DNA of 64,000 nucleotides from Allobosea sp039673065 (GCF_039673065.1 NZ_JBDJKW010000003.1:186001-250000); one strand, 5' to 3'; counted from the stretch's first letter, positions 45,845-56,707 are shown. A program made the numbers and translations. Notes: generated by a model from the sequence alone, not told the origin.

Positions 45845-46714
45845 TTAGAGCGCTTCGGCGCCCGAGATGATCTCGATCAGTTCCTTCGTGATCATCGCCT
45901 GGCGGGAGCGGTTGTAGATCTGGGTCTGCTTCTTGATCATCTCGCCGGCATTGCGCGTGGCGGAGTCCATGGCGGACATGCGCGCGCCCTGCTCGGAGGC
46001 GGCGTTCTCGAGCAGCGCCCGCAGGACCTGGACGGTCAGGTTGCGCGGCAGCAGCGTCTCGAGGATCTCGCCCTCGTCCGGCTCGTAGTCGTAGACCGCG
46101 TCGCTGGTCGACGTCCCGGCCGGGATCTCGGCGGGAATGATGCGCTGCGCGGTCGGGATCTGGGAGATGACCGACTTGAACTTGGAGAAGAAGATCGTGG
46201 CGACGTCGAACTCGCCGGCGGCGAAGCGGGCCAGCACGTTCTGGGCGATCGCCTCGGCGTTGACGAAGCCGATCTGCTTGAACTCGCGCAGGTCGACGAC
46301 CTCGATGATGTCCTTCTCGAACTGCCGCTTCAGGGCGTCGTAGCCCTTCTTGCCGACGCAGATGATCTTGACCGTCTTGCCCTCGGCCTTGAGCGCGACC
46401 GCCTTCTCGCGCGCGAGGCGCGAGATCGACGAGTTGAACGCGCCGCACAGGCCGCGCTCCGCGGTGCAGACCACCAGCAGATGCACCTTGTCGGAGCCCG
46501 TGCCGGCGATCAGGCGCGGCGCGCTGCTGCCGCTGACGCCGGACGCCAGATTGGCCAGCACCGTCTCCATGCGCTCGGCATAGGGGCGGGCCGCTTCGGC
46601 GGCGGTCTGCGCGCGGCGCAGCTTCGCGGCCGAGACCATCTGCATGGCCTTGGTGATCTTCTGCGTCGCCTTGAACGAGGCGATGCGGTTTCTGAGATCC
46701 TTAAGGGAGGGCAT
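45845..46714 (-). CDS. atpG: F1F0 ATP synthase gamma subunit
   Basis: The protein has 289 residues. The N-terminal PSLKDLRNRIASFKATQKITKAMQMVSAAKLRRAQ and C-terminal ARMSAMDSATRNAGEMIKK helices form the rotary shaft; both are highly conserved. ERGLCGAFNSS marks the central domain. It transmits rotation between the c-ring and the catalytic hexamer. It lies between atpA and atpD. Confidence 0.97.
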   Translation of the reverse strand: MPSLKDLRNRIASFKATQKITKAMQMVSAAKLRRAQTAAEAARPYAERMETVLANLASGVSGSSAPRLIAGTGSDKVHLLVVCTAERGLCGAFNSSISRLAREKAVALKAEGKTVKIICVGKKGYDALKRQFEKDIIEVVDLREFKQIGFVNAEAIAQNVLARFAAGEFDVATIFFSKFKSVISQIPTAQRIIPAEIPAGTSTSDAVYDYEPDEGEILETLLPRNLTVQVLRALLENAASEQGARMSAMDSATRNAGEMIKKQTQIYNRSRQAMITKELIEIISGAEAL

Positions 46715-46779
46715 GCCTTGCTCTCACTCCGTCGCCCGGGTCGTCCCGGAGCATCCGCGTCTTCAACCTCGTTCCGTCA

Positions 46780-46800
46780 GGCCGGGCACGAGGCCCGGCC
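46780..46800 (-). other. hairpin in the atpA-atpG spacer
   Basis: GGCCGGGC (46780-46787) and GCCCGGCC (46793-46800) pair around ACGAG in the 101-base gap between atpA and atpG. The arms equal those of the atpD-atpC hairpin. It may stabilise the atpA message segment and help set subunit ratios. Confidence 0.5.
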
Positions 46801-46815
46801 CTGGCGGAGCGCCGA

Positions 46816-48347
<1,532 letters not shown>

Positions 48348-48348
<1 letters not shown>

Positions 48349-48920
48349 CAGCCGACCTCTTTCATGGCGAGACGAATTGAATTGAGCTTGGTTTTCAGGG
48401 ACGCGTCGACCATGCGGGACCCCATCTTCACGACGAGACCGCCGATGATGGCCGGGTCGACCTTGACCGAGACGTCGACATCCTTGCCGGCGACCTGCTT
48501 GAGGGTCGCGGCGATGTCCTTGAGCTGGGCGGCGGAGGGCTCCTCGGCCAGCGTGACCTGCGCGCTGACGATACCCTTGGCCTCGGCGACCCGGGCGCGA
48601 TAGGCGCGGATCATCCCCGGCAGCGCGAACAGGCGGCGCTTGCTGGCGACGAGGCCGATGAAATTGGCGGCGAGGCCGGTGATGCCGGCCTTGGCGGTGA
48701 GCGCGGTCACGGCGGAGACCTGCTCCTGCGCCGTGAAGGCGGGGCTGCCGACGAGACGCTGCAGATCGGCGCTCTCGGCGATCATCGCATCGAAGGTCGC
48801 GAGATCAGCGGAGACGGCATCGACCGCCCCGGATTCGCTGGCAAGCTCGAACAGTGCCGTGGCATAGCGCCCGGCGACGCCCGAGACAGGGGATTGGTCC
48901 TGCGATCCGCCCTCGGCCAC
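48348..48920 (-). CDS. atpH: F1F0 ATP synthase delta subunit
   Basis: The protein has 190 residues: the OSCP/delta fold with VSGVAGRYATALFELASESG at the start and IIGGLVVKMGSRMVDASLKTKLNSI at the C-terminus. It forms the peripheral stalk at the top of F1. I chose the GTG at 48920, where the family N-terminus begins; an ATG at 49007 would add 29 unrelated residues. It is the first gene of the F1 operon. The F0 genes are elsewhere, as usual in alphaproteobacteria. The upstream 255-base gap before priA holds no gene that I can support. Confidence 0.94.
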
Positions 48921-49175
48921 GCTCTCGCTCTCTTCTTTCAAGGGACCACCCCGGCCCCTTCTGACGAAGGCGGAGTGCATGATCCCGGCGCTGCGACGAT
49001 CAAGCACGGGTCGGCCCTTCCAGGGCGGAGCGCGCTTGGATGCGGCGGTGCACTAACATGCGGATTTGGGGGGCGCAACCCGAGCGTAAGCCCCTCGCCA
49101 TGCTTTGGATGCGGTCGAAGGAAGCAGGAGCGGCGCCTGCCTGCGCCGGGCGCTCGCGCAGCGGCAGCGCGGGCC

Positions 49176-51362
49176 CTAGAGAAAGCTCTGTGGATCGACG
49201 TCCACCGCCACCCTCACCGAGCCCTTGGGGCGCGGCGCCCGCGCCAGCCAGGCCCTGAGATACGCCTGGAGATTGATCTCGCGCCCGGTGCCCACGATCA
49301 GCCGCATCCGGTGGCGGCCGCGCAGGATGGCGAGCGGCGCCTCGGCCGGGCCGAGCACCGCGACGCCCGCCGGCGCCTCGGCGCAACGCGCCAGCGCCCG
49401 CGCATGCGCCTCGGCCTCCGCCTGCCCCGTCGCCGAGACGATCAGCGCCGCCAGCCGGCCGAAGGGCGGCAGGCCCGCCGCCTCGCGCGCCGCAGTCTCG
49501 GCCGCATAGAAGCGCTCGGGATCGCCCGAGATCAGCGCCTGCAGCACCGGGTGGGACGGGTCGTGCGTCTGGAGCAGGGCGCGCCCCGGCTTCTCGCCGC
49601 GCCCGGCCCGGCCGGTGACCTGCCGCAGCGCCTGGAAGGTGCGCTCGGCGGCGCGCGGATCGCCGGATGTCAGGCCGAGATCGGCATCGACCACGCCGAC
49701 CAGCGTCATGCCCGGGAAATTGTGCCCCTTGGCCACGAGCTGTGTGCCGATGACGATGTCGAATTCGCCGTTCGCCACCGCCATCAGCTCGGTCTTGAGG
49801 CGCTCCGTGCCGCCGGGAAAATCGCTGGACAGGACGATGCCGCGCGCCTGTGGAAACAGCGTCGCCACCTCCTCCGCCAGCCGCTCGACGCCGGGGCCGC
49901 AGGCCGCCAGGCTCTCGGGCTTGTGGCAGGCGGGGCATTCGTGCGGCCGGCGTTCGACATGCCCGCAATGATGGCAGACCAGCGCGCGCCGGAAGCGATG
50001 GTCGACCAGCCAGGCCGAGCAGTTGGGGCACTGGAAGCGGTGGCCGCAGTCGCGGCACAGCGTCAGCGGCGCATAGCCGCGGCGGTTGAGGAAGAGCAGC
50101 GACTGCTCGCCCGCCTCGAGATTGGCCGCCACCGCCCTGGCCAGCGCCGCGGAGATCCAGCGCCCGCGCTCCGGCTTGTCGCGGCGCAAATCGACCAGGC
50201 CGAGCTGCGGCAGGCTGCGCCCGCCATAGCGCTCGGGCAGCTTGAGATGGCGGTAACGCCCGCGCTCGGCGTTGACGCGGGTCTCCAGCGAGGGTGTCGC
50301 GGAGGCCAGCACCACCGGCGCGTTCTCGATGCGCCCGCGCACGACGGCCATGTCGCGGGCGTGGTACGTGACGCCATCCTCCTGCTTGTAGGCGGATTCG
50401 TGCTCCTCATCGACGATGATCAGGCCGAGATCGGCATAGGGCAGGAACAGCGCCGAGCGCGCACCGGCCACCACCAGCGCCTCGCCGCGGGCGATCGCCG
50501 CCTGCAATCGCTCGCGCCGCCGGCCGCTCACCCCGGAATGCCACAGCCCGGGCCGCACGCCGAAGCGCGCCTCGAACCGGTCGAGGAACTGCGCCGTCAG
50601 CGCGATCTCCGGCATCAGGATCAGGCTCTGCCGGCCGAGGCGCACCGCCTCCGCCACCGCCTCGAAATAGACCTCGGTCTTGCCGGAGCCGGTGACGCCC
50701 TCCAGCAGCGCCACCTGCCAGGCGCGCTCGCGCACCATCCCGGTCAGCGCGTCGGCCACCGCGCGCTGGTCCGGCGAGAGCGCCGGCTGCTGGTGCTCGG
50801 GATCGGGCCTCGCCGCCACCGCCTCCTGCGGCAGGGCCTCGACCGAGAAGGTGCCGGCATCGATCAGCGAATCGATCACCGCCGCGCTGACCGAAGCCGC
50901 TTCAGCCAGCGCGCTCTTGCCGATCAGCAGCCCGCCCTCCGCCGCGGCGATGGCGCGGGCACGGGCCGGCGTCATGCGTGCCGGGGGCGGCCCGGCGAGC
51001 CGGATGCCAAGCTTCGGCCGCTCCGGCTTGTCCTCCGGCGGGCGGCGCAGCGCCAGCGCCAGCACTGAGCCCTTGGGCGCCAGCGTGTACCACGCCACCC
51101 AGTCGACCAGCTGGCGCAGCGCCGGGTCGAGCGGCGGCATGTCGAGCCGGGCGGCGACCGCCTTGAGATTGCCGCCGCTGCCGGCACCGGTCTCCCAGAC
51201 CACGCCGGCCGTCTCGCGCGGCCCGAAGGGAACGAGAACCACGTCGCCGGGCGCGAGCGTCAGCCCCGGCGGGACCTTGTAGCTGTAGGCCTGGTCCAGC
51301 CCGAGCGGGATCAGCACCTCGACAGTGCCCCCGCCTCCCCCGTCTTGCCGCGTGCCGTCCAT
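49176..51362 (-). CDS. priA: primosomal replication-restart helicase PriA
   Basis: The protein has 728 residues. The N-terminal 3'BD and winged-helix parts precede a DEXH helicase: Walker A GVTGSGKTEVY, Walker B IIVDEEHE and motif VLASATPSLETR. A zinc-binding module follows with paired cysteines (CRDCGHRFQCPNC, then CHHCGHVERRPHECPAC), and motif V/VI includes IGTQLVAKGHNFP and QVTGRAGRG. It reloads the replisome at stalled forks. I chose the ATG at 51362; the longer frame is low complexity. It precedes atpH on the same strand, as in many Rhizobiales. Confidence 0.96.
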   Translation of the reverse strand: MDGTRQDGGGGGTVEVLIPLGLDQAYSYKVPPGLTLAPGDVVLVPFGPRETAGVVWETGAGSGGNLKAVAARLDMPPLDPALRQLVDWVAWYTLAPKGSVLALALRRPPEDKPERPKLGIRLAGPPPARMTPARARAIAAAEGGLLIGKSALAEAASVSAAVIDSLIDAGTFSVEALPQEAVAARPDPEHQQPALSPDQRAVADALTGMVRERAWQVALLEGVTGSGKTEVYFEAVAEAVRLGRQSLILMPEIALTAQFLDRFEARFGVRPGLWHSGVSGRRRERLQAAIARGEALVVAGARSALFLPYADLGLIIVDEEHESAYKQEDGVTYHARDMAVVRGRIENAPVVLASATPSLETRVNAERGRYRHLKLPERYGGRSLPQLGLVDLRRDKPERGRWISAALARAVAANLEAGEQSLLFLNRRGYAPLTLCRDCGHRFQCPNCSAWLVDHRFRRALVCHHCGHVERRPHECPACHKPESLAACGPGVERLAEEVATLFPQARGIVLSSDFPGGTERLKTELMAVANGEFDIVIGTQLVAKGHNFPGMTLVGVVDADLGLTSGDPRAAERTFQALRQVTGRAGRGEKPGRALLQTHDPSHPVLQALISGDPERFYAAETAAREAAGLPPFGRLAALIVSATGQAEAEAHARALARCAEAPAGVAVLGPAEAPLAILRGRHRMRLIVGTGREINLQAYLRAWLARAPRPKGSVRVAVDVDPQSFL

Positions 51363-51502
51363 GGCCGTTCCAGTAGAGCAAGACCGCGCGCCGGGGAACC
51401 GGCCCGCCGGCGCCAGCCCGGAGCGATCGTCACGGCTACCATCATGGCCGCCGTGCATGATCGCCCTTCGCAGGCGGCCGCCTTGTTTGCTATGGACGCG
51501 CC

Positions 51503-52513
51503 ATGAGCACGATCACCAAGCCCGTCTCGCTGCGCGAGCACGTCGTCCCCGTCGAAGCCGGCGAGCATGTCGTCGGTGCCTTCTGGCTGAAGCAGACCCT
51601 GCTGCTCGCCCTCTCGGACGGCCGTATCCTGCGCTGGCGCGACGGCGCGAGCGACACGGTCGAAGCCCATGGCGGCGGCCTGCTCTGCGCCACGGCCGAC
51701 CGCGAGCGCCTGGTCAGCGGCGGCGACGACGGCCGCGTCGTCGAGACCCGCGCCGAGGGCGAGCCGGTCGAGATCGCCCGCGACGCCAAGCGCCGCTGGA
51801 TCGACGCGGTGGCGATCTCGGCGTCCGGCAGCCTGGCCTGGAACGCCGGCCGCAGCGTCAGCGCCCGCGACGACAAGGGCCGGCTGCGCAGCCTCGACGT
51901 CGTCTCGACGCCGCAGGGACTGGTCTTCGCCCCCAAGGGCTACCGGCTCGCCATCGCCCAGACCAACGGCGTCGCGCTCTGGTATCCCAACACCGAGGCC
52001 GCGCCCGAGCAGCTCGAGTGGAAGGGCTCGCATCTCGACGTCGTCTGGTCGCCGGACGGACGCTTCGTGGTCTCCTCCATGCAGGAGAACGCGCTGCATG
52101 GCTGGCGCCTCGGCGAGAAGCCCTCGCATATGCGCATGACCGGCTACCCGGCCAAGCCGCGCTCGCTGTCCTGGTCGCATGACGGGCTCTGGCTCGCCTC
52201 CTCCGGTGCCGACGCCGCCATCGTCTGGCCCTTCCAGGGCGACGGGCCGACCGGCAAGGCCCCGCGCGAATGCGGCGTCCGCCATGCCCGCGTCACCCGC
52301 GTCGCCTTCCATCCCGGCGCGCTGGTGCTGGCCGCCGGCTATGACGATGGCTGCGTCCTGCTGATCCGCCTGACCGACGCCTCCGAGCTGCTGGTGCGCG
52401 CGGCACAGCGCGGCAGCGGCATCACCGCCTTCGCCTGGGACAAGGGCGGCAAGCACCTCGCCTTCGGCACGGAAGACGGCCAGGCCGGCGTGCTGACCCT
52501 GCCGGCGAGTTGA
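51503..52513 (+). CDS. WD40 repeat protein
   Basis: The protein has 336 residues with about seven WD40-like blades. Clear repeat units include AVAISASGSLAWNAG, DVVWSPDGRFVVSSMQENALHGW, SLSWSHDGLWLASSGADAAIVW and AFAWDKGGKHLAFGTEDGQ. There is no signal peptide or membrane segment, so it is cytoplasmic. WD40 propellers are scaffolds; the partner is unknown. It is divergent from priA (140-base gap). Its stop codon overlaps a possible TTG start of the next small gene. Confidence 0.88.
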   Translation: MSTITKPVSLREHVVPVEAGEHVVGAFWLKQTLLLALSDGRILRWRDGASDTVEAHGGGLLCATADRERLVSGGDDGRVVETRAEGEPVEIARDAKRRWIDAVAISASGSLAWNAGRSVSARDDKGRLRSLDVVSTPQGLVFAPKGYRLAIAQTNGVALWYPNTEAAPEQLEWKGSHLDVVWSPDGRFVVSSMQENALHGWRLGEKPSHMRMTGYPAKPRSLSWSHDGLWLASSGADAAIVWPFQGDGPTGKAPRECGVRHARVTRVAFHPGALVLAAGYDDGCVLLIRLTDASELLVRAAQRGSGITAFAWDKGGKHLAFGTEDGQAGVLTLPAS

Positions 52514-52518
52514 GCCGC

Positions 52519-52794
52519 ATGCGCCTCGGCCTGTTCGGACGCAAGGGCCGCGACCCGGCCGAAGCGGAGCGCGTCGAGGCGGCGCGGCGCCAGGTCCGCG
52601 CCCTGCTCGCCCTGCCCGAGGACACCGCCGTCGCGGTCAACGAGATCGTCTGCGCCGACCCGGCCTGCCCCGGCACCGAGACGGTGATCCTGGTGATGGA
52701 GCCCGGCCGCAAGACCAGGGCCTACAAGGTGCTGGCACCGCTCGCCGAGCTGACCCCGGAGCTGCTGGCACAGGCGCTGCGCGACGCGTGCTGA
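52519..52794 (+). CDS. small conserved-looking protein of unknown function
   Basis: The protein has 91 residues (94 if it starts at the TTG at 52510, which overlaps the WD40 stop codon). A basic N-terminus (GLFGRKGRDPAEAERVEAARRQVRALLALP) precedes a compact domain with NEIVCADPACPGTETVILVME, containing two cysteines five residues apart, and a helical C-terminus. I do not recognise the family. The close coupling to the WD40 gene suggests a shared role. Confidence 0.65.
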   Translation: MRLGLFGRKGRDPAEAERVEAARRQVRALLALPEDTAVAVNEIVCADPACPGTETVILVMEPGRKTRAYKVLAPLAELTPELLAQALRDAC

Positions 52795-52910
52795 ACCGCA
52801 GGGCTGCCGCCCTCCCCCGATCGCGATGATCGTCGCCGCCGCCATCCCCTGTCAGCAGCCGCGGGCTAGGCCGGTTCCGCCGGCGCGCCCGGGCGGCTAG
52901 CGTGTCACCC

Positions 52911-54068
52911 ATGCCGCCCCGCACACGCTCTCCCCTGCCCTTGAGCCGCGCACAGGCGCGCCGCATCTGGCTGCGCGCCCAGCGCCTCGACGAGGCCGCG
53001 CCCTTCGGGGCCGGCCCGCAGGCGACGCCGGCGGCCATCGCCCATCTCGGCTATGTGCAGATCGACACGATCAACGTGATCGAGCGCTGCCACCACCACA
53101 TCCTGTTCAGCCGCATTCCCGATTATCGCCGCGAGCACCTCGTCCAGGCCCAGACGCACGACAAGACCGTGCTGGAATACTGGACGCACGCGCTCTCCTA
53201 TGTGCCGGCCGCCGATCTGCGCTACCTCCTGCCGGCCATGAAGCGCCATCGCGCCGAACCGAAGCGCTGGTCCGCCGTCGGCAGCCGCGAGGACAGCCGC
53301 AAGCTGCTCGCCCGCATCCGCAGGGAAGGCGCGCTCACCATCCGCGACATCGACAGCGAGGAGCTGATCGAGAAGACGCATCTCTGGGCCAGCAAGAAGC
53401 CGTCCAAGGGCCTGCTCGAACGCGCCTTCTACGATGGCGAGCTGGTGATCTCGGCGCGCGCCGGCATGCTCAAGACCTATGAGCTGATCGAACGGCATTT
53501 CGGCTGGGAGAAGCGCCCCGCCCCGGCGACCGAGCGGCAGGTCACCGCCCACAGGCTCGACCGGGCGCTGCGCGCCCAGGGCGTCGTCAGCCTGGAGTCG
53601 ATCTGCCATCTCGACGCGCCCGCCAAGGCCGCGGTGGCGGAGCTGATCGCCGCACGCGTCCGGCGCCGGGAGCTGGTGCCCGTCGCGCTGGAGGGCGCGG
53701 CGACGCAGGCGCACTGGGCGCCGCCTGCCCTGCTGGAGGCCGCCTGCGCCCCGCCGGACGGCGACCGAATCCACATCCTCTCGCCCTTCGACCCGCTGGT
53801 GATCCAGCGCCGGCGCCTCGCCGCCTTCTTCGGCTACGAACACCGCTTCGAGGCCTATCTCCCGGCGCAGAAGCGGGTCTTCGGCTATTTCGGCCTGCCG
53901 CTCCTGGCCGGCGACCGCTTCGTCGCCGTGGCCGACCTCAAGACCGACCGGGCCGCGCGCAAGCTTCTGGTCCAGCGCTGGACCTGGCTGGAGCCGGATC
54001 CGCCGGCGCAGCTGCGCCGCGCTGTCGACGACGCGATGCACCGGTTCGAGCGCTTCCAGCTCGCTTGA
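52911..54068 (+). CDS. YcaQ-like winged-helix DNA glycosylase (AlkZ/YcaQ family)
   Basis: This 385-residue protein has tandem winged-helix domains of the HTH_42 family (COG3214). The likely active-site motif is YVQIDTINVIERCHHH, a Q-x-D form of the family's Q-x-Q/D motif, followed by HILFSRIPDYRREHL and LEYWTHALSYVP. YcaQ/AlkZ enzymes unhook bulky N7-guanine adducts and interstrand crosslinks. The QID form is what I expect for the YcaQ branch. A GTG start at 52902 is also possible. It is convergent with an SGNH-hydrolase-like gene, 19 bases away. Confidence 0.82.
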   Translation: MPPRTRSPLPLSRAQARRIWLRAQRLDEAAPFGAGPQATPAAIAHLGYVQIDTINVIERCHHHILFSRIPDYRREHLVQAQTHDKTVLEYWTHALSYVPAADLRYLLPAMKRHRAEPKRWSAVGSREDSRKLLARIRREGALTIRDIDSEELIEKTHLWASKKPSKGLLERAFYDGELVISARAGMLKTYELIERHFGWEKRPAPATERQVTAHRLDRALRAQGVVSLESICHLDAPAKAAVAELIAARVRRRELVPVALEGAATQAHWAPPALLEAACAPPDGDRIHILSPFDPLVIQRRRLAAFFGYEHRFEAYLPAQKRVFGYFGLPLLAGDRFVAVADLKTDRAARKLLVQRWTWLEPDPPAQLRRAVDDAMHRFERFQLA

Positions 54069-54087
54069 ACGCGCCGGCGCGACGGGC

Positions 54088-55305
54088 TCACTCCGGGCGC
54101 GGCCAGCGGAAATCGTCGGCCCGGCCCGGCAGCGGCGCCGGCGCGACGCCCTCGCCGAAGACCTGGTCGAGCCGCGCCGCGGCATCGCCGCCGCCGCGCG
54201 CCTGCTCGATCGTCGCGACAAGCGCCGGCTCGGCCGCGGCCGGCGCCCCCGTCAACGGCAGGATCGGCCCCGCCAGCGGCTTCGCCGGCAGTGAGGGCAG
54301 CCCGGTCAGGTCGCCGGCATGGCCGCGCATCATGGCGTCGATCAGCTGCTCGACCGTGCCCGGCGCCAGCGAGACGGCGGCCGATGGCGGCGCGGCGGGA
54401 ATGGCGAGCAGCGGCTCGCCCGGCGCGCCGTCGAGCAGGCGGCGGACGATCAGATCGACGAAATGCGCCGCCTTGCGCGCGCCGGCCTTGGTGAAATGCA
54501 CCCCGTCGCCGAGGCGCAGCCGGGTGATCTGCCCGTCCACGTCGGGGCCCATGGCGCTGTAGCGGTTGTCGGCGTCTAGATAGGGCGTCCACAGCTCGAC
54601 GAAATGTCCGCCCGCCTGCGCGACGCTCTTCTGGAACACGCCGTTCAGCACGGCGAGGTCGGCGGAGAGCCGGCCGTTCTGCATCGGCGGTGTGCCGACC
54701 CAGATCAGCGGCACCCTGCGGGCGGCGAAGGCGGCGATCACGCTCTCGACGCGGGCCCGGTAGAGCGTAAGCCAGGCCTCGCTCAGCGGCTCGTGGGTGA
54801 CGTCGCCCTCGCGGATCGGCTGGCGGTCGTTCGGGCCGACCAGGATCACCCCGGCGAAGATCTTCGGATCGGCCGCCAGCATCTCGGTCACGGCGCGCGG
54901 CCAGTCGTAGAAATCGCTGCGGACCAAGCCGCTGTCGGGCTTGGCCCGGCGCAGCACCGCGACGTCGTCGCGATCGGCCAGCAGGTCGTCGAGCCCGGCC
55001 GAGATCTGGTCGGCCAGCGTGTCGCCGACCACGAGGATATGATGGCGGACGTCGATCTTGGGGATGACGGGGTCGTCGCGCACCACCACCGCCGGCGCGG
55101 TGCGCCGCGGCTGCACGGCGCGCTGCTGGCGCGGCGCCGGGCGCTGCGGCCGCGGCGTCACCGAGAAATTGAACAGCCCGCGCGGCTTCTGCAGCGTCGG
55201 GTCGCGCATCAGGAAGGTGTCGCCCTCGGCGAAGGAACTCGGCCCGCCCGTCGCCAGCAGGAGAAGGGCGGCCGCCAGCATGGTCAGGACGCTACGCAGA
55301 CGCAT
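54088..55305 (-). CDS. DUF459/SGNH-hydrolase-like exported protein
   Basis: The protein has 405 residues: a signal peptide (VLTMLAAALLLLATGGPSSFAEG), a Pro/Arg-rich linker to about residue 80, then an SGNH-like domain. Block I reads VVGDTLADQI with Thr96 where the catalytic serine (GDSL) normally sits. Block III is VGPNDRQPI, and block V has the Asp-x-x-His pair in GDGVHFTKAGARKA. It lies beside a lytic transglycosylase gene on the same strand. If catalytic, it may deacylate a cell-wall polymer; with threonine as nucleophile the activity is uncertain. Confidence 0.78.
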   Translation of the reverse strand: MRLRSVLTMLAAALLLLATGGPSSFAEGDTFLMRDPTLQKPRGLFNFSVTPRPQRPAPRQQRAVQPRRTAPAVVVRDDPVIPKIDVRHHILVVGDTLADQISAGLDDLLADRDDVAVLRRAKPDSGLVRSDFYDWPRAVTEMLAADPKIFAGVILVGPNDRQPIREGDVTHEPLSEAWLTLYRARVESVIAAFAARRVPLIWVGTPPMQNGRLSADLAVLNGVFQKSVAQAGGHFVELWTPYLDADNRYSAMGPDVDGQITRLRLGDGVHFTKAGARKAAHFVDLIVRRLLDGAPGEPLLAIPAAPPSAAVSLAPGTVEQLIDAMMRGHAGDLTGLPSLPAKPLAGPILPLTGAPAAAEPALVATIEQARGGGDAAARLDQVFGEGVAPAPLPGRADDFRWPRPE

Positions 55306-55376
55306 CGCGGGCCGGCCCTTCCTCCACGACACTCAAAGGCGGTCGGGCGCGATCATAGCGCGCCCGCGGCCGGAAG

Positions 55377-56633
55377 TCAGCGCTGGGCGCGCATGCGCTG
55401 CAGCAGGGCCGGCGTCGGCCAGCCATCGGCGAGCAGCCCGACGCGCAGCTGGTAGGCCCGCACCGCGGTGCGCGTGCCGGTGCCGATGCGCCCGTCGGCG
55501 TCGTGCGAGTAGAGGCCGAGCGCCGCCAGCCGCCGCTGCACGTCGACGATGCCCGCCTTGTCGAGGCGCGGCGCCTGCTTGGGCCAGGCGGCCTGCAGCG
55601 CCGGGCGGCCCATGATCCGGTCGCCGAGATGGCCGACCGCCAGGGCATAGGCATCCGAGGAGTTGTAGGCCTTGATCACGTCGAAATTGGCGGTGAGCAG
55701 CATGGCCGGCCCGGTATGGCCGGCGGGGTAGAACAGCCGCGCCTCGCCGCCGGACGGCAGCGCCCGCCCGTCGACCCGGCGCACGCCGGCGGCACGGAAG
55801 GCGGCGAAGCTCGCCCGGTCGCTGCGATGGTCGAAGCCCTGCGGCACCGACACCTCCATGCCCCAGGGCAGGCCGGGCACCCAGCCGTGCTGGCGCAGGT
55901 AGTTGGCGGTGGAGGCCAGCGCGTCGCTCGTCGAGGCCCAGATGTCGGCATGGCCGTCGCCGGTATAGTCGACCGCGTATTTCAGGTAGCTCGACGGCAT
56001 GAACTGGGTGTGGCCCATCGCGCCGGCCCAGGAGCCGCGCAGCTCGCGCCGCCCGGCATGGCCCTTCTCGAGCAGCTCCAGCGCCACCAGCAGCTCGTCA
56101 CGGAAGAAGTCGCCGCGATAGCGGATGCTCGCCAGCGTCGCCAGCGAGCGGATCACGTCCTTGTCGCCGGTGAAGGAGCCGTAATTGGTCTCCATCCCCC
56201 AGACGCCGAGCACGATCTCGCGCGGCACGCCGTAGCGGCTCTCCAGCTGCGCCAGCACGCCGGCATGGGCGGAGACCATCGCCTGGCCCCGCGCGATGCG
56301 CCCGCCGCCGACAGCATTGTCGAGATAGCTCCAGATCGGCGCGACGAATTCCGACTGGCGCCTGGTCAGCTTGATGATCGACGGGTCGGAGGTGACGCCG
56401 TCGAAGGCGAGCTGGAAGGTCTTGCGCGAGATGCCGCGCGCCTGGGCCAGCGGCCAGAGCCGCTGGACGAAACCGTCGAAGCTGCCGGCCTGCGCCGGAA
56501 CGGCGGTCGCCGCGGGCCGCGCTGGCGGCGTCGGCGACTGGGCCCGGGCCTGGCCGATCGAGCCTGTGGTCTGCGCCATGGCCGGGCCCAGCCCGATCAG
56601 AGCCGCGGCGGCGAGAAGCGTGAGGCGGCGCAT
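55377..56633 (-). CDS. lytic murein transglycosylase, MltB type
   Basis: The protein has 418 residues. A signal peptide (LTLLAAAALIGLGPAMA) is followed by an SLT_2 / MltB domain with the catalytic glutamate E148 in WGMETNYGSF and the substrate segment GSWAGAMGHTQFMPSSYLKYA. A PG_binding_1 domain covers about residues 355-415 (VDVQRRLAALGLYSHDADGRIG). It cleaves the glycan strand of peptidoglycan with formation of anhydro-muramyl ends. I chose the ATG at 56633 in front of the signal peptide. A perfect CtrA-type box lies about 60 bases upstream. Confidence 0.93.
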   Translation of the reverse strand: MRRLTLLAAAALIGLGPAMAQTTGSIGQARAQSPTPPARPAATAVPAQAGSFDGFVQRLWPLAQARGISRKTFQLAFDGVTSDPSIIKLTRRQSEFVAPIWSYLDNAVGGGRIARGQAMVSAHAGVLAQLESRYGVPREIVLGVWGMETNYGSFTGDKDVIRSLATLASIRYRGDFFRDELLVALELLEKGHAGRRELRGSWAGAMGHTQFMPSSYLKYAVDYTGDGHADIWASTSDALASTANYLRQHGWVPGLPWGMEVSVPQGFDHRSDRASFAAFRAAGVRRVDGRALPSGGEARLFYPAGHTGPAMLLTANFDVIKAYNSSDAYALAVGHLGDRIMGRPALQAAWPKQAPRLDKAGIVDVQRRLAALGLYSHDADGRIGTGTRTAVRAYQLRVGLLADGWPTPALLQRMRAQR

Positions 56634-56692
56634 GTCGGAATCCCCTGGCACGGTCGCTGGAAACGGATGCCTCCACATCCGCCCGAACGAGG

Positions 56693-56707
56693 TTAACCAT
56701 GGGTTAA
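56693..56707. promoter_or_regulatory. CtrA-type box TTAA-N7-TTAA
   Basis: TTAA (56693-56696), seven bases CCATGGG, and TTAA (56704-56707) match the full CtrA binding consensus. It lies 60-75 bases upstream of the lytic transglycosylase start. TTAA is rare in this GC-rich DNA, so a chance pair at exact spacing is unlikely. Confidence 0.6.

Noticed and set aside
48921..49175. Possible small gene between atpH and priA
   Set aside because: Open frames there are short extensions of atpH or priA shadows without start signals; I see nothing supportable.
48894..51068. Long plus-strand frame opposite priA
   Set aside because: No domain is visible and it overlaps the strongly conserved helicase gene for its whole length.
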